Source: Tolypeutes matacus
Lineage: Eukaryota > Chordata > Mammalia > Cingulata > Chlamyphoridae
Direction of reading: 5' to 3'
DNA: 64,000 nt
Assembly: GCA_026826555.1 (NCBI GenBank)
Contig: JAKSZT010053917.1
Coordinates: 268,987 to 332,986, forward strand
Below the pieces are notes generated by a model, which had not been told where the DNA came from, did not search any database, and saw only the letters and a list, made by a program, of their open reading frames with translations. The translations under genes were made by a program, and so were the position numbers. Shown here piece after piece: positions 37,401 to 45,104 of this stretch (within the stretch, counting starts at the first letter, position 1; the number at the start of each line of letters is the position of its first letter).

Positions 37401-39008
37401 TTTTACATTTTATGGAAATAGTTCAACGATACTGGAATTATAGCTCCACTGAAATTTTGGCATTTGACCAATAATACCATTGGGGCCTGGTGGTGATGCA
37501 GGGTATGTGTCTGTGTCTGTGAAGATTTTAAATTACAGACTAAATTTATTATTGACTATAGAAGTATTTTAAGTTTCCATTTCTTCATGATCTGTGTTAT
37601 AGAGTTATATTTAATTTTGTCCATTTGGTCCAAGTTTTTTAGTGTATTGGCATGAAATTTTTCATAGTATCTATTTACTGCCTTTTCAATCTCTACTGCT
37701 TCTTTAGTTATGTCTTCCTTTAAATTTCTATTATAATATTTGATGATTTCCCTTTTTTATAGAAATTTCGCTAAAGACTTATGTATTTTAGTTTTCTCAA
37801 AGAACCAACTTTTGCCTTTTTTATTTCACTCTAATATTTTCTGTTTCACTACTTAATTTCTCATCTGTATACTGCCCAATTGCATTCTTTGAGTTTATTC
37901 TGCCGTTATTTTTTCTAACTTCAGTTTGATATTTACTTCATTAATTTTCAGCCTCTCTTCTTTTCTAATGTAAATAACTAAGGTTATGCATTCCTCAAAG
38001 TAGTGCTTTTGCTGCCTCTCACAGCTTATAATTTGTAAAATTTTCATTAGCATTTATTTCTCAGTATTCTCATAATTTCATTATGATTTTTCAAAGACAC
38101 TTGAACTTAGAAGTCTAAATTCAACAAATAGTAACACATAGTGTCGTGCAAAGTCCTTCCGTGCTTTTGCCAAACTCACTGGGGTAGATTTTGAAAAGTT
38201 GGATTTGGGGTTAAAGGGTTAATGCCTACACAATTTTGCTATATTGCCAAATTTGAATCATTCCTTCATAACAAGTGTATGAGAGTGCCTGTTTCCACAC
38301 AGCTGCATCAATCCAGTATATTGTGAAACTTTGAATGTTTGCCATGATAGATATGAGAAGGGCTATCTCAGTGTAGGTTTCATTTGCATTTGTTTGTTGT
38401 GTTGTTTTAAGTAAGTTTAAGAACCATTTGTCTTTTTTCCCCTATGAACTGTTTATTCATCTCTCTAGCATGTCTACATAGGATTATTCACAGTCTTCTC
38501 TTTTTTAGAAACTCATTATTTATTAAGAATATTAAAACTTTTGTGATATAAGATACAAATGTTTTTTCCAGAGCCATTCGTCTTTTTATTTGTTTACTGA
38601 ACAATAAACAAATGCAAAAGTTTACTATTTTTATATAATCAAACTTATCTATATTTTCTCAGGGGTTTTTAGGGGTGTGTTCATTCTTTACAGTAATCTG
38701 TACTACATCAACAAGAAACAGCATGTTTCATTAAGATTACGAGTTCTATACCTCGTGTTTTATGATAATTTATCCATGTTTTCTCTGTTTAAGATTATCC
38801 TGAGAAAACTCGTGGATGTCTCAAGAAGGGTTATGACTTATTCTGTGGTTTGGAAAAGAAAGGCCCCAAGATGACCAAAGAAGAGGAAGCAGCCCTGAAG
38901 AAGAAGCTGACAGATACGTCCGAGAAGCCCTTATGGAGGACTATAGTGAATATCAACGCCATCCTCCTGCTGGCAGTGGCAGTCTTTGTCAACGGCTATT
39001 TTGCCTGA
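7282..39008 (+). CDS. SLC5A4: SLC5A4 (SGLT3), sodium/glucose cotransporter family, 15 exons
   Basis: This is a plasma-membrane protein of the sodium:solute symporter family with 14 predicted helices. The coding exons are 7282-7416, 8131-8202, 9902-10006, 13123-13182, 18168-18272, 21515-21595+, 22144-22224, 24415-24635, 27470-27605, 29101-29208, 30414-30564, 31894-32062, 33219-33434, 36503-36605 and 38794-39008. If 25 nt of exon 6 lie in the N run, as in its homologues, the product is 660 residues (human about 659). It is SLC5A4 rather than SLC5A1 by the N terminus (MASTLSPST), the C terminus ([14 protein letters not shown]) and Glu457. Visible key residues: His83, Glu102, Asp204, Tyr290, Trp291, Lys321, the Na2-site Ala76/Ile79/Ser389/Ser392/Ser393, the extracellular Cys255/345/351/355/361/511, and an N-glycosylation site at Asn248 (NLT). 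Oddities are Asp78, Ala287 and a GC donor in intron 9. In human this protein senses glucose by depolarisation and transports little or none. No disabling change is visible. Confidence 0.95.
7417..8130 (+). other. Intron 1, with a GT microsatellite
   Basis: This is a 714-base intron with a GT dinucleotide run at about 7558-7579. Nothing else is recognisable, and the pyrimidine-rich acceptor tract ends 'ttctgctcag'. Confidence 0.7.
8131..8202 (+). CDS. SLC5A4: SLC5A4 exon 2 (residues 46-69)
   Basis: It encodes the [15 protein letters not shown] motif, highly conserved in SGLT proteins, and is flanked by AG and GTGAGT. It is in phase 0 at both ends. Confidence 0.95.
8203..9461 (+). other. Intron 2, first part, no gene seen
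   Basis: I see no exon-like segment or confidently named repeat before the DNA transposon relic at 9462. Confidence 0.5.
9462..9790. mobile_element. Ancient non-autonomous DNA transposon relic
   Basis: The text 'agcaagctttttctgtaaa', then 'gactttgtgggccataagg', then 'ttccaatacaactttattt', ending 'agactgtagtttggtaatt', follows a very common mammalian hAT-like short element. The ends form imperfect inverted repeats (cagcaaac-type against gtttggta). I do not assign a subfamily name. Confidence 0.6.
9902..10006 (+). CDS. SLC5A4: SLC5A4 exon 3 (residues 70-104)
   Basis: It encodes the first unwound helix of the sugar and sodium site: [17 protein letters not shown]. Ala76 and Ile79 (Na2 site), His83 and Glu102 (sugar) are present. 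Residue 78 is Asp (codon GAC) where SGLT1 and human SGLT3 have Asn. The acceptor is 'gttccag' and the donor GTAAGT. Confidence 0.95.
11422..11517 (+). mobile_element. DAS-like tRNA-derived SINE, monomer
   Basis: It begins 'gggagcgaatgtagctcaa', carries the pol III B-box phrase 'gggtttgatccctgg', and ends 'tgtctcctaaaa' plus a CAAA-rich tail. It is part of a tandem pair with the next copy. Confidence 0.85.
11538..11627 (+). mobile_element. DAS-like SINE, second of a tandem pair
   Basis: It has the head 'ggatgtagctcagtggttga', the B-box-like 'gggttcaatccctgg', and the end 'tacctcctaaaaataaa'. It follows the previous SINE after about 20 bases, in the same orientation. Confidence 0.9.
11800..12180 (-). 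mobile_element. Dimeric DAS-like SINE with an expanded 18-bp internal array
   Basis: On the minus strand there is a first tRNA-like monomer (12085-12180), then about seven 18-base units built on GAGTGCTGGCC (11962-12083), then a linker with 'caaccaaaagagacacaga', then a second, diverged tRNA-like monomer ending 'gatgccgcttgg' and a short A-rich tail. The element at 44705-45064 has the same design but only about one 18-base unit. Confidence 0.8.
12185..12600 (+). mobile_element. Old L1 3' region fragment
   Basis: The sequence 'agaatggataaattatgg', then 'gtagctgttaccaacatgg', then 'caatatctattgtctgatcc' follows the L1 ORF2 end and 3' UTR pattern on the plus strand, heavily diverged. Confidence 0.55.
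13123..13182 (+). CDS. SLC5A4: SLC5A4 exon 4 (residues 105-124)
   Basis: It encodes [20 protein letters not shown], the conserved second-helix end with the VPIYIK motif. It lies between 'cttatag' and GTGAGT, in phase 0 at both ends. Confidence 0.95.
14797..14885. repeat. AT-rich dinucleotide repeat
   Basis: This is an irregular (TA)n/(ATAC)n stretch with self-complementary segments. It is low complexity and has no coding value. Confidence 0.8.
14890..16060 (-). mobile_element. L1 3' fragments, antisense
   Basis: Plus-strand phrases 'aataatattccattatatg', 'cattcatctgttaatggac' and 'acttgggttgcttccacc' are the reverse complement of the standard L1 ORF2 end. The upstream part (15180-15300) repeats the same theme ('actgatggacacctaggttg'), so two L1 fragments are adjacent. 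Confidence 0.75.
16756..16837 (-). mobile_element. DAS-like SINE, antisense
   Basis: The plus strand reads 'aggaggtactgcagattgaa' through 'agctacatccgctcccc', the reverse complement of a DAS-like monomer. It is the first of a close pair. Confidence 0.88.
16873..16955 (-). mobile_element. DAS-like SINE, antisense, second of a pair
   Basis: The plus strand reads 'aggaggtactggggatcaa' through 'gctgcctctgctcccc'. It has the same orientation as the previous copy, 35 bases away. Confidence 0.88.
18168..18272 (+). CDS. SLC5A4: SLC5A4 exon 5 (residues 125-159)
   Basis: It encodes [20 protein letters not shown] and the next helix, ending ALRIS. The TMPEYLxKRFGG motif is a signature of SGLT proteins. 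The acceptor is 'ctgtgcag' and the donor GTGAGT. Confidence 0.95.
18474..18665 (-). mobile_element. Old L1-type 3' fragment
   Basis: It has a T-rich start ('ttttttttaactttttattg'), then 'aatacaactcaaaatgtccc', then 'cattgtgctaccatcaccc', a phrase set of old L1 3' UTRs in reverse. Similar fragments lie near 15460, 16990, 39600, 48115 and 54100. Confidence 0.55.
19610..20150 (+). repeat. Intron 5 segment matched by an inverted copy at 47500-48060
   Basis: Text here such as 'cagttctcctttcactctg', 'catctttaacttgatggtt' and 'actctgataacagattctg' reappears reverse-complemented at 47500-48060 with only modest divergence. It marks the intronic part of the inverted SLC5A duplication. Confidence 0.9.
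20897..20990 (+). mobile_element. DAS-like SINE in intron 5
   Basis: It reads 'ggggagtggatgtagctcag' through 'caatccccagtatctcc' plus an A-rich tail. A likely short target duplication AATTAATG flanks it on both sides. Confidence 0.9.
21515..21595 (+). CDS. SLC5A4: SLC5A4 exon 6, truncated by an assembly gap (residues 160-186)
   Basis: After 'ccttttcag' it encodes [11 protein letters not shown] and [12 protein letters not shown], a transmembrane stretch with the conserved Asp161. Sequence stops at the N run. Family exon structure predicts 25 further bases ending in phase 1, which fits the two bases (GG) that open exon 7. Thus no residue break is implied, only missing data. Confidence 0.92.
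21596..21995. other. Assembly gap, 400 N
   Basis: An unbroken run of N covers the end of exon 6, its donor and the start of intron 6. A round 400 may be an estimated or arbitrary gap size. Confidence 0.99.
22144..22224 (+). CDS. SLC5A4: SLC5A4 exon 7 (residues 195-221)
   Basis: It encodes [20 protein letters not shown], with Asp204, followed by SFILMGF. It is in phase 1 at both ends. The acceptor is 'atctccacag' and the donor GTAAGT. Confidence 0.95.
22225..24414 (+). other. Intron 7, no gene seen
   Basis: It contains a short GTTT repeat near 23370-23395 and probable old repeat fragments, none confidently named. No exon-like segment is visible. The acceptor tract is 'tgctttttcag'. Confidence 0.5.
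24415..24635 (+). CDS. SLC5A4: SLC5A4 exon 8 (residues 222-295)
   Basis: It encodes an extracellular loop with an N-glycosylation site (NLT at 248) and Cys255, then [19 protein letters not shown], then a helix with WYWCTNQ. Tyr290 and Trp291 of the sugar site are present. Residue 287 is Ala (Thr in SGLT1), as in human SGLT3. Confidence 0.95.
24641..24670 (+). repeat. GT microsatellite next to the exon 8 donor
   Basis: An uninterrupted GT run begins about six bases after the exon 8 donor (CAG|GTGATG), followed by imperfect GT-rich sequence to about 24675. Confidence 0.9.
25650..26470 (-). mobile_element. Probable old L1 fragments in intron 8, with GTTT repeat
   Basis: Phrases such as 'ttctctctggaaggttgtc' and 'caatgtgccttggtattga' resemble antisense L1 sequence. 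A (GTTT)n run lies at about 26269-26297. The match is diverged, so boundaries are approximate. Confidence 0.4.
26500..27469 (+). other. Intron 8, distal part, no gene seen
   Basis: No coding exon or confidently named repeat is visible up to the exon 9 acceptor. Confidence 0.45.
27470..27605 (+). CDS. SLC5A4: SLC5A4 exon 9 (residues 296-341), GC donor
   Basis: It encodes [18 protein letters not shown] through [13 protein letters not shown], with Lys321. The acceptor is 'tcctggcag'. The donor reads ACAG|GCAAGTCC: a GC in place of GT with an otherwise perfect consensus, the usual form of a functional GC-AG intron. It ends in phase 1 and joins exon 10 in frame. Confidence 0.95.
27606..29100 (+). 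other. Intron 9 (GC-AG)
   Basis: This is a 1.5-kb intron starting GCAAGT and ending 'ttcctcctcag'. No transposon is recognised with confidence. Confidence 0.7.
29101..29208 (+). CDS. SLC5A4: SLC5A4 exon 10 (residues 341-377)
   Basis: It encodes the cysteine-rich extracellular loop: Cys345, 351, 355 and 361 in [10 protein letters not shown] and KHCGTEVSC, all conserved in SGLT proteins. It is in phase 1 at both ends. The donor is GTAAGT. Confidence 0.95.
29209..30413 (+). other. Intron 10, no gene seen
   Basis: It contains probable mammal-wide short repeats near 29290-29400 (diverged), otherwise unassigned. The acceptor is 'ctggtcccag'. Confidence 0.45.
30414..30564 (+). CDS. SLC5A4: SLC5A4 exon 11 (residues 377-427)
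   Basis: It encodes [19 protein letters not shown] with Ser389, Ser392 and Ser393 of the Na2 site, then [15 protein letters not shown], a family signature. It begins in phase 1 and ends in phase 2. The donor is GTAAGA. Confidence 0.95.
30565..31893 (+). other. Intron 11, no gene seen
   Basis: It contains poly-T (31322-31334) and poly-A (31501-31519) runs that may be tails of decayed elements. No exon-like sequence is visible. Confidence 0.5.
31894..32062 (+). CDS. SLC5A4: SLC5A4 exon 12 (residues 427-483), with Glu457
   Basis: It encodes a helix, then [20 protein letters not shown], then [19 protein letters not shown]. The residue matching SGLT1 Gln457 is Glu, as in human SGLT3. SGLT1 Asp454 is His here, also as in human SGLT3. 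The acceptor is 'tttccag' and the donor GTAGGT. Confidence 0.95.
32063..33218 (+). other. Intron 12
   Basis: A diverged mammal-wide SINE-like stretch sits around 32290-32500 (e.g. 'cagtttccctataagtaaaa', typical of MIR). The last 90 bases match the flank of the inverted exon 13 relic (46837-46910). Confidence 0.6.
33219..33434 (+). CDS. SLC5A4: SLC5A4 exon 13 (residues 484-555)
   Basis: It encodes [20 protein letters not shown], the Cys511 loop, [19 protein letters not shown] and the following helix to VTKPIPDEH. It is in phase 0 at both ends. A shortened inverted copy is at 46672-46836. Confidence 0.95.
34098..34171. repeat. Three tandem copies of a 25-base unit
   Basis: The unit runs from 'tattatgtgg' to 'cttctacaag' and is repeated at 34098, 34123 and 34148. 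The third copy lacks one base at its end and the others are identical, so the triplication is recent or recently homogenised. Confidence 0.95.
34175..34570 (+). mobile_element. Old L1 3' region fragment
   Basis: It reads 'ctgtagcaaggtttctaata', 'ggaataggtacacaaataat' and 'ttgtgcagctatttcaagc', the diverged L1 ORF2-end pattern on the plus strand, followed by a TA run near 34393. Confidence 0.55.
35557..35660 (+). mobile_element. DAS-like SINE in intron 13, first of a pair
   Basis: It reads 'gagggagcagatgtacctca' through 'gatccctggtacctcctaaa' with an A-rich tail. It has an inserted trinucleotide in the B-box region. Confidence 0.88.
35676..35780 (+). mobile_element. DAS-like SINE in intron 13, second of a pair
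   Basis: It reads 'ggggagctggtgtagctcag' through 'gggttcaatcccagcccc' and ends in a (GAAA)n tail. It is direct to the previous copy, which ends about 15 bases upstream. Confidence 0.9.
35927..36121. mobile_element. Short hAT-type DNA transposon with near-perfect inverted ends
   Basis: The 195-base element begins CAGGGGTTCTTACC and ends with its inverted form GGTTAAGAACCCCTG. Flanks cattaaag and ctttaaac agree at six of eight bases, consistent with an 8-bp target duplication. It has no transposase and is therefore non-autonomous. Confidence 0.8.
36503..36605 (+). CDS. SLC5A4: SLC5A4 exon 14 (residues 556-590)
   Basis: It encodes [20 protein letters not shown], then an acidic cytoplasmic stretch [14 protein letters not shown]. 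This acidic linker is the most variable part of SGLT proteins. It ends in phase 1 with donor GTAAAA. Confidence 0.95.
36606..38793 (+). other. Intron 14
   Basis: It is mostly antisense L1 sequence (see 37250-38700). The first 600 bases include a diverged LINE2-like stretch near 37080-37190 and no exon-like segment. Confidence 0.55.
37250..38700 (-). mobile_element. L1 ORF2 fragment(s), antisense
   Basis: The plus strand carries 'tcatagaatgagtggggag', 'caataataccattggggcc' and 'tctcaaagaaccaactttt', the reverse of ORF2 text. A related piece lies at 46590-46671. Many stops are present, so it is inactive. Confidence 0.7.
38794..39008 (+). CDS. SLC5A4: SLC5A4 exon 15 with stop (residues 590-660)
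   Basis: It encodes [19 protein letters not shown], a Lys/Glu-rich stretch, [12 protein letters not shown], and a final helix [20 protein letters not shown], then TGA at 39006-39008. The end YFA matches other SGLT C termini. The acceptor is 'ctgtttaag'. Confidence 0.95.
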
Positions 39009-39180
39009 ACTCTTATCCAAGTGACTGAGAATATTTATTAAGTAAAAATAATTTTACTGATTTTCACTTTTATAGGATTTTTTGTGTGATGCAAAAGGGA
39101 GGTGAGCGGTGGCTAATTTTACCTTTTGAATTAACTACAGACCTGATTTTTTGCTTGTATTGTCCTTTTGTGTCAATAAA
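39009..39180 (+). other. SLC5A4: SLC5A4 3' UTR and poly-A signal
   Basis: A canonical AATAAA lies at 39175-39180, about 170 bases after the stop. The preceding text has no other such signal, so a short 3' UTR is likely. Confidence 0.8.
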
Positions 39181-39229
39181 GAAAATATAAAAGAATTGAT
39201 CATTTAGAAATCCAGAGAAGTGATCATAT

Positions 39230-41900
39230 ATGTGCATAAACTAGAAGCATTAGGCTTAAATTCTTTTTATTTTTTATTTTTTGATAGTTCTCCAGGCAGT
39301 TTTTCCTATCTTAGACTTATTTTCTACAATTTTTCCAGAGATTTTCGTTTGGAAATACCTCTTCCAGCTCTGCCTCACCTAGTAACTTCTCATCTATAAA
39401 ACAGTAGTAACCTTCTTCCTGCTTCTTCACCTCATTGATCTCAAGGCTTTGGAAAATATAAATATTTCCTGATCGGGGGCAGGAGGAAAAAGGAAAGCTA
39501 GAAATCCCTGTCAAATTATTTTTCTGAATATAATGGGAGTTATTAGCTTATATTTTAATAAAGCTATCTCCCACTAAATGCAGAATATCAAGCCCATTGA
39601 GATATAATTCACATACCATAAAATTGACCCATGTAAAACATACAATTCAATGGTTTTTAGTATGTTCGCAGAGTTTGCAATCATAATCACAATCTAACTT
39701 TAGGTATTAACATTAACTTATTGGCATTCTTTACTTGAACATACATATTTTTCTGTCTTATTTCTCTGCTTTACTTTGACATTCTGACAACTGTTTTCTT
39801 TATATAGGATTGTACATAAACTTTAAAACACGTTTTTAATAATCAACAAAGTAAAATGCTGTTTCAAATAATTACACATAAAACATGTCTATCTTACTGT
39901 TATACAAATTCTAACAATGAATTAGTCCATAAAATTAATTATGATACTATCCACTTACAACCCACCCCTCTCATCTATACTCACTAACTTCCCAGAGAAA
40001 TAACTGTTAACAGTTTAAAGTCTATGCTCCAGGAATTTTTCTACTCATTTATAAACATATATGAGCAGACCCTATTTTTATCTAATGCAATCTTTCTTTA
40101 TGTGCTGTTCTGTGACTGGCTTTTCCCCTTAAAATGTGTCTTGAAGGTTTTGCCTATCATCACATGTAGGCCTCTCTCATTCTTTTTAATAGTTGCATCA
40201 ATATTCCATAGGATGCTTTACCATAACTTGGCCACTCTTCCACTAAGGAACATTCATGTTGATTTCAATTATTTCCTATTATCAACAATGCTAACCTGGA
40301 CACACCTGTATATTCATCATTTGGCATATTAGCTAGTTTTATTTTCTCTAGCAATCAATACCTAGAAATAGAATACTGGAGTAAAAGGACATTTAACACT
40401 GTTATAAAAATTTTAAATTTGTATTCCAGAGAGGATTCACAAGTTTATATTCTTTCATCAGTATATTAGACTTCTTATTTACACATATCTTAATTACAGA
40501 GGATATTAGCTATCTTAATTGATTTTTGTCAATTGATAATGGAGAAATAATCGCATTTTTAACATTTGTATTTTTTTATTACTGTGATTGTGCATATTTG
40601 CATATATTTGTTAGCTATTTGTACTTTTTCTTCTGTGAATTTCCTGATATCATTTATCTATTTTGTAATTAATTTATACATGTTCTTTGTATATTTGCAC
40701 ATGAGTTGCATTTATTTTTTCTTAAAGTCTATGTTTTGCCTTTTAACTTCGCTCATGTTGTCTTTGGTCATTCTTTTCCTTATGTATTTTGGGGTGCTGT
40801 TTATTTGTTTGTTTTTAAAGAATGGGCTCAACTGTATATTATTTTACAGTTTACTTTTCTCTCTTTATAGTACATGGTGCATATCACCAAAGCTAACTAA
40901 TGTAGATCAGCCTTACTCATTTTAAGTTTTGCCTAATAATATATAATATATATCTATTCTGATTTTTTTAACAATTCCCCTTTGATGAATGTTTCCAAAA
41001 TGTTTGCAACCATATATAATTGTGCAATCATCATCCTTAATACAGAAATATCCTCTGATGGTTTTATTTCTTAGCATAGAATCCTCAAAATATAATGACT
41101 GAACCATGAATATGATTATTTATAATTGTAACAGATATTCACAGATTGCTTTCCAAAAGTTAAAGCAATCCACATTCCTACCAATAACAACCTGTTCCCC
41201 TAAAGGTTGGCACTAAAATTTGTTGCTTTTGAAAAAAAGTACTAATCTGATTGATGAAAAACCTCACAGGAGCTTTAATTAACCACCTATTTTAATTTCA
41301 GTGCATTTCTTATTTTTAACCTTGCCATTTTTCTGTCTGGTGGTTTGTGGTGGGAAGCATTCTGAACCAAAACAATAAACCTAGAAACCACAAATGGTGA
41401 AAACACATGTTGGATTAAATAAACCATTGAAATTTTGCATATTAAAAGGCAGTGCAAACAAAATTTAAGATAGAAGTCCAAAAATATCATAATGCATGAA
41501 AACAAATGAGTTCCCAGAAATAAATGAGAAAAAGACCAACAAGTCTATTGTTAAACTGCAACTGGACAAGGAGGACTGTAACAAGGAATAAAAATAGCAG
41601 TTTTAAGGGACAAATTTGAGCTTCTCTGCGTGTGGTTTAACTCTTGTAATCTAACATGTCACTAGCCAAGACCTAATGAAGTTACACTCACAAGCAATTG
41701 CATCTTTTGATGCAGAATGTTTTTCTTATCCCTCATTTAAATAGATCACCTCAATGTCAAACTATTAAGAACTATTTTATATATTCTTCTATTAGGTTAA
41801 AGAAGCTCTCTTTGATTCCTAATTTACTCAGAAGTTTTTTTAAAAATCACAAATAAATGCTGAATTTTATCAAAAGTTTTTTTCTATTGAGGTAATCATG
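39230..41900 (-). mobile_element. Old L1 fragments downstream of SLC5A4, antisense
   Basis: Recognisable pieces are 'ttcacataccataaaattga' near 39610, 'tcaatattccataggatgc' near 40200, and AT-rich ORF2-like text at 40550-40900. It is patchy and diverged. No gene is seen in this stretch. Confidence 0.5.
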
Positions 41901-42462
41901 GGATATTCTTTCTTTAAATGGATCACTTAGATGAATGTATAGAAATAAAGAAAATTAAACTCTGCTTCACTCCATATGTAAAAATTAATTTCATTTGAAT
42001 GACAGCCAAAATATAAAAGCTAAAACCAAAAAGATTCTATAAAAATTATTAAAGAATATCTTCATGGCCTTAAAATAAACAAAGTATTCTTAGAAAAGAC
42101 ATAAAAACTATTCATCATAAAAGGAATAAATGATAGACACATCAAAATTAGAAGTTTTCACTTAACAAGAGTTGCCTTTAAGAAAATGACCAGATAAGGC
42201 ATAAAATGACAGAAAATACTTACAGTACATATGCCTGACAGAAGACTTATATCCAGAATATATATATATATATATTTAAAAAAAACTCCTGTACCTGAAA
42301 ATGAAAAGACCAATAACCCAATTTTAAAATGGACAGCAGACTTAAACAGACACTTCACAAAAGAAATTTGATGGCTAGTTAGCACATGAAAAGATGACCA
42401 ACATCTTTAGTGATCAGTAAAATGGAAAGCAAAATTATAATGAGATGTCACTTCACACTCTC

Positions 42463-43063
42463 TGTAGCAGTTTGGCAGTTTGATGTAATTATAAATTCCA
42501 AAATTCCAAAAATAGATATTGGATTATGCTTGTAAACTGGTCTGCTAATCTGGGCATGATTAAGTTATAATTAGGGTGTTCACTGGGCCACTTCAGTAGG
42601 GGAGTCAAATATAAAAGGCATGGCAAAGAACAGAGTTGGAACAGTTTTTTTTGTTTGTTTGTTTGTTTTTGTTTTTGGAGCAGTTTTGATGTTGGAGTTC
42701 TGGTGAGGAAGGAGAGAAGGCTCCGGGATAGAGATGAGCCATTCGCCTGAGAGTTCACACCTGGCCTTGTGGAGAGAGGCAAAGCCTAGAGGGCCTCATA
42801 GTCTACAGCTGACCTTATGGAAGAAACAGGCGCTAAGTCCAGAGAGAAACAGAACCCGGGGAAGAGAGGAACCCAAGAAGCCTGAACCCTGGCAAACGTC
42901 GGCAGCTGCCTTGCTCCAACATGTAGCAACAGACATTGGTGAGGGAAGAAACTTATGCTTTATGGCCCAATAACTGCAAGCTTCTACCCCAAATAAATAC
43001 CCCTTATAAAAAGCAACCAATTTCTGGTATTTGGCATCAGCACCCCTTTGGCTGACTAATACA
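42463..43063 (+). mobile_element. Solo LTR, copy 2, with 5-bp target duplication CTCTC
   Basis: It starts TGTAGCAG and ends CTAATACA, flanked by CTCTC at 42458-42462 and 43064-43068. It is the same family as 1934-2434 but 601 bases, with an internal GTTT-rich insertion near 42650 and an extra segment near 42740-42800. It contains 'ccccaaataaatacccc' as poly-A signal. No internal viral genes are present. Confidence 0.85.
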
Positions 43064-43305
43064 CTCTCTAAAATAGCTATTAAATGCACCAACACCAATG
43101 GCTGGCAAGAATGCAACACACTTGAACATAAACTGCTGGAAAGAGACTGAACTAGTAGTCATTTTGGAAAATTCTTTGGCAGTTCCTTATAAAGTTAAGC
43201 TTAACCTACTCCATGATCTAGCAATTATACTCTGAGATATTTACCTAAGAAAAATGAAACTATGAGTTCTCAAAAAGACTTACATAAGAATGTTTATAGC
43301 AACTG

Positions 43306-43842
43306 TATTAGTTGTCTATTGCTATGTAACAAATGACCTTAACATTTAGTGGCCCATGACCACAAGCATTTTTACCTTGCAGTTTCTTGGGTCAGAAATC
43401 CATATGTGGCATAGTTGAGTGCCTCTGCCTCAAGGTCTGGTCACAGATAAGGCTACAATCAAGGTATCAGCTAGGGCTGTGGTCTCATCTGAAGGCTTAA
43501 TAAAGGAGAAACTACATGTAAGCCCACTTACATGGCTGTTAGCTGACCTCAGGTCCTCACTGGCTATTGGTGGGAGACAAAAGTTCTTTGCTATGGGTCT
43601 CTCCAGAAGCAACATGACAGCTTGCTTGTCCTAGTGGTTTATGAGACTGAGTGAGAGAGAGGGTGGGCAAGACAGAAGCCAGTCTATCTTCACCCAATCT
43701 TGGAAGTGACAGCCCATCCCTTTTCTGTATTATGTTCATTAGAAGCAAGAATTTGGTCCAGCCCAAATTCAAGGGGGAGATTATACAAAGGCAGGAATTC
43801 CAGGGAATGGGGATCATTGGGGAACCCTTAGGGGCTACCATA
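43306..43842 (+). mobile_element. Ancient dispersed repeat inserted in the L1
   Basis: It begins 'ttagttgtctattgctatgt' and continues 'aacatttagtggcccatga', 'tggctgttagctgacctca', 'tccagcccaaattcaaggg'. This is a very common mammalian repeat consensus. I recognise the pattern but do not assign its class. Confidence 0.65.
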
Positions 43843-44704
43843 CACAGCAGCTTTATTCCAAATAGCTTAAACTTGGAAACAACCTAAATGTCCATCAACT
43901 GATTAATGGATAAACAAATTGTGGCATATACATAGAATGGAATGCAAACTATATCGATAGATCTCAAAGACAGATCTTTGCAAAAGAGTACAAACTGTAT
44001 GATTCTTAATTATATAAAGTTCTTCATCAGTCAAAACTAATCAATAGCAACAGTTATCAGTAGACGGGCCTTGAGGGGCATTGACTGGAAAGGGGTATGA
44101 GGCCTTTTTCTGGATATAATAGAAGTTCTAAATCTTGACTGGGCTGTTAGCTACATGGATATATATATATTAAAAACTCATTGAACTTAAGGTATGTGAA
44201 ATCACACTTAAGATATGTGAAATTCACAGTGTGTAATTATGCCTCAATAAAATAAAAAAAGAAAGAAGTAAGGCAAAATGGACATTTTTCACTAAAACAA
44301 AAACAATTGAATTTGTTACCAGCAGGCCTGTGCTATAGTAAATTGTAAAGGCTGATCTTCAAGGAGATAGAAAACAATCTCAGTCAAAAGCACAGATAAT
44401 CAGCAAAATTAGGATTAAAGAAAGTGGGGAAATGTGGGTATATCTCAAGGAAAATTGAGCAGATAAAATGACAATAATAATTGTCAGATAGGTAAATTAT
44501 CAACCTCTGATCTACCTTCAACAATACAAAGGACCAATGAAGGTGATAGTCACAGGTATAGTCATCTTGTTAACTAAAAGTACCAACTGTTCATCACCTC
44601 TACCACACAAAGAAACTAAGAAAAATAAAATTCAATAAAAATTAAATTAGGCTTATAAGCATTCTCACTAGCTTGAGTCACAGTTCAGGCAAAATATTGA
44701 TAAA

Positions 44705-45064
44705 GGGAAGCAGATGTGGCTCTAGTGATTGGGCTCCCATCTACCACATGGGAAGTACAGGGTTCGGTTTCCAGGGCCTCCTGGTGAAAAGCAAGCTGGG
44801 CCACTTGGAGTGCTGGTGCAGCAAGATGACCCAACAAAAAGAGACACAAAAGAGAAACAATGAGAGACGCAGCAGATCAGGGAACTGAGGTGGTGCAAGA
44901 GATTGAGCTACCTCTCTCCACTCCAGAGGGTTCTGGGATCGGTTACTGGTGCCGCCTAAAGAGAAGAAAAGCAGATACAGAAGAACACACAGAGAGCAGA
45001 CAGCGAGTGCAAAGCAACAAGGGGTGGGGGAGTGGGGGGAATAAATAAAAATAAATAAATAAAT
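44705..45064 (+). mobile_element. Dimeric DAS-like SINE, short-array form
   Basis: The first monomer is 'gggaagcagatgtggctcta' to 'ccagggcctcctg'; then about one 18-base unit (ggagtgctgg); then the linker 'caacaaaaagagacacaaaa'; then a second monomer ending 'ggtgccgcctaa'; then a tail with an (AAAT)n end. It abuts the exon 15 relic of the inverted SLC5A copy. Confidence 0.85.
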
Positions 45065-45104
45065 CTTTTAAAAATGTGTTGATAAAGGAGAACCATTACA
45101 GAAG

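Larger units (their letters stand above)
41930..44260 (+). mobile_element. L1 3' half, split by two later insertions
   Basis: L1 ORF2-end text starts near 41930 and is interrupted by an LTR (42463-43063). It resumes ('taaatgcaccaacaccaatg'), is interrupted again at about 43306-43842, and ends with 'aacaacctaaatgtccatc' through an A-rich tail near 44260. The order of the pieces is intact, so the interruptions are later. Confidence 0.75.

Noticed and set aside
7282..39008. SLC5A1 (SGLT1) as the identity of the transporter gene
   Set aside because: Glu457, His454, Ala287, the MASTLSP start and the [10 protein letters not shown] end fit SLC5A4, not SLC5A1.
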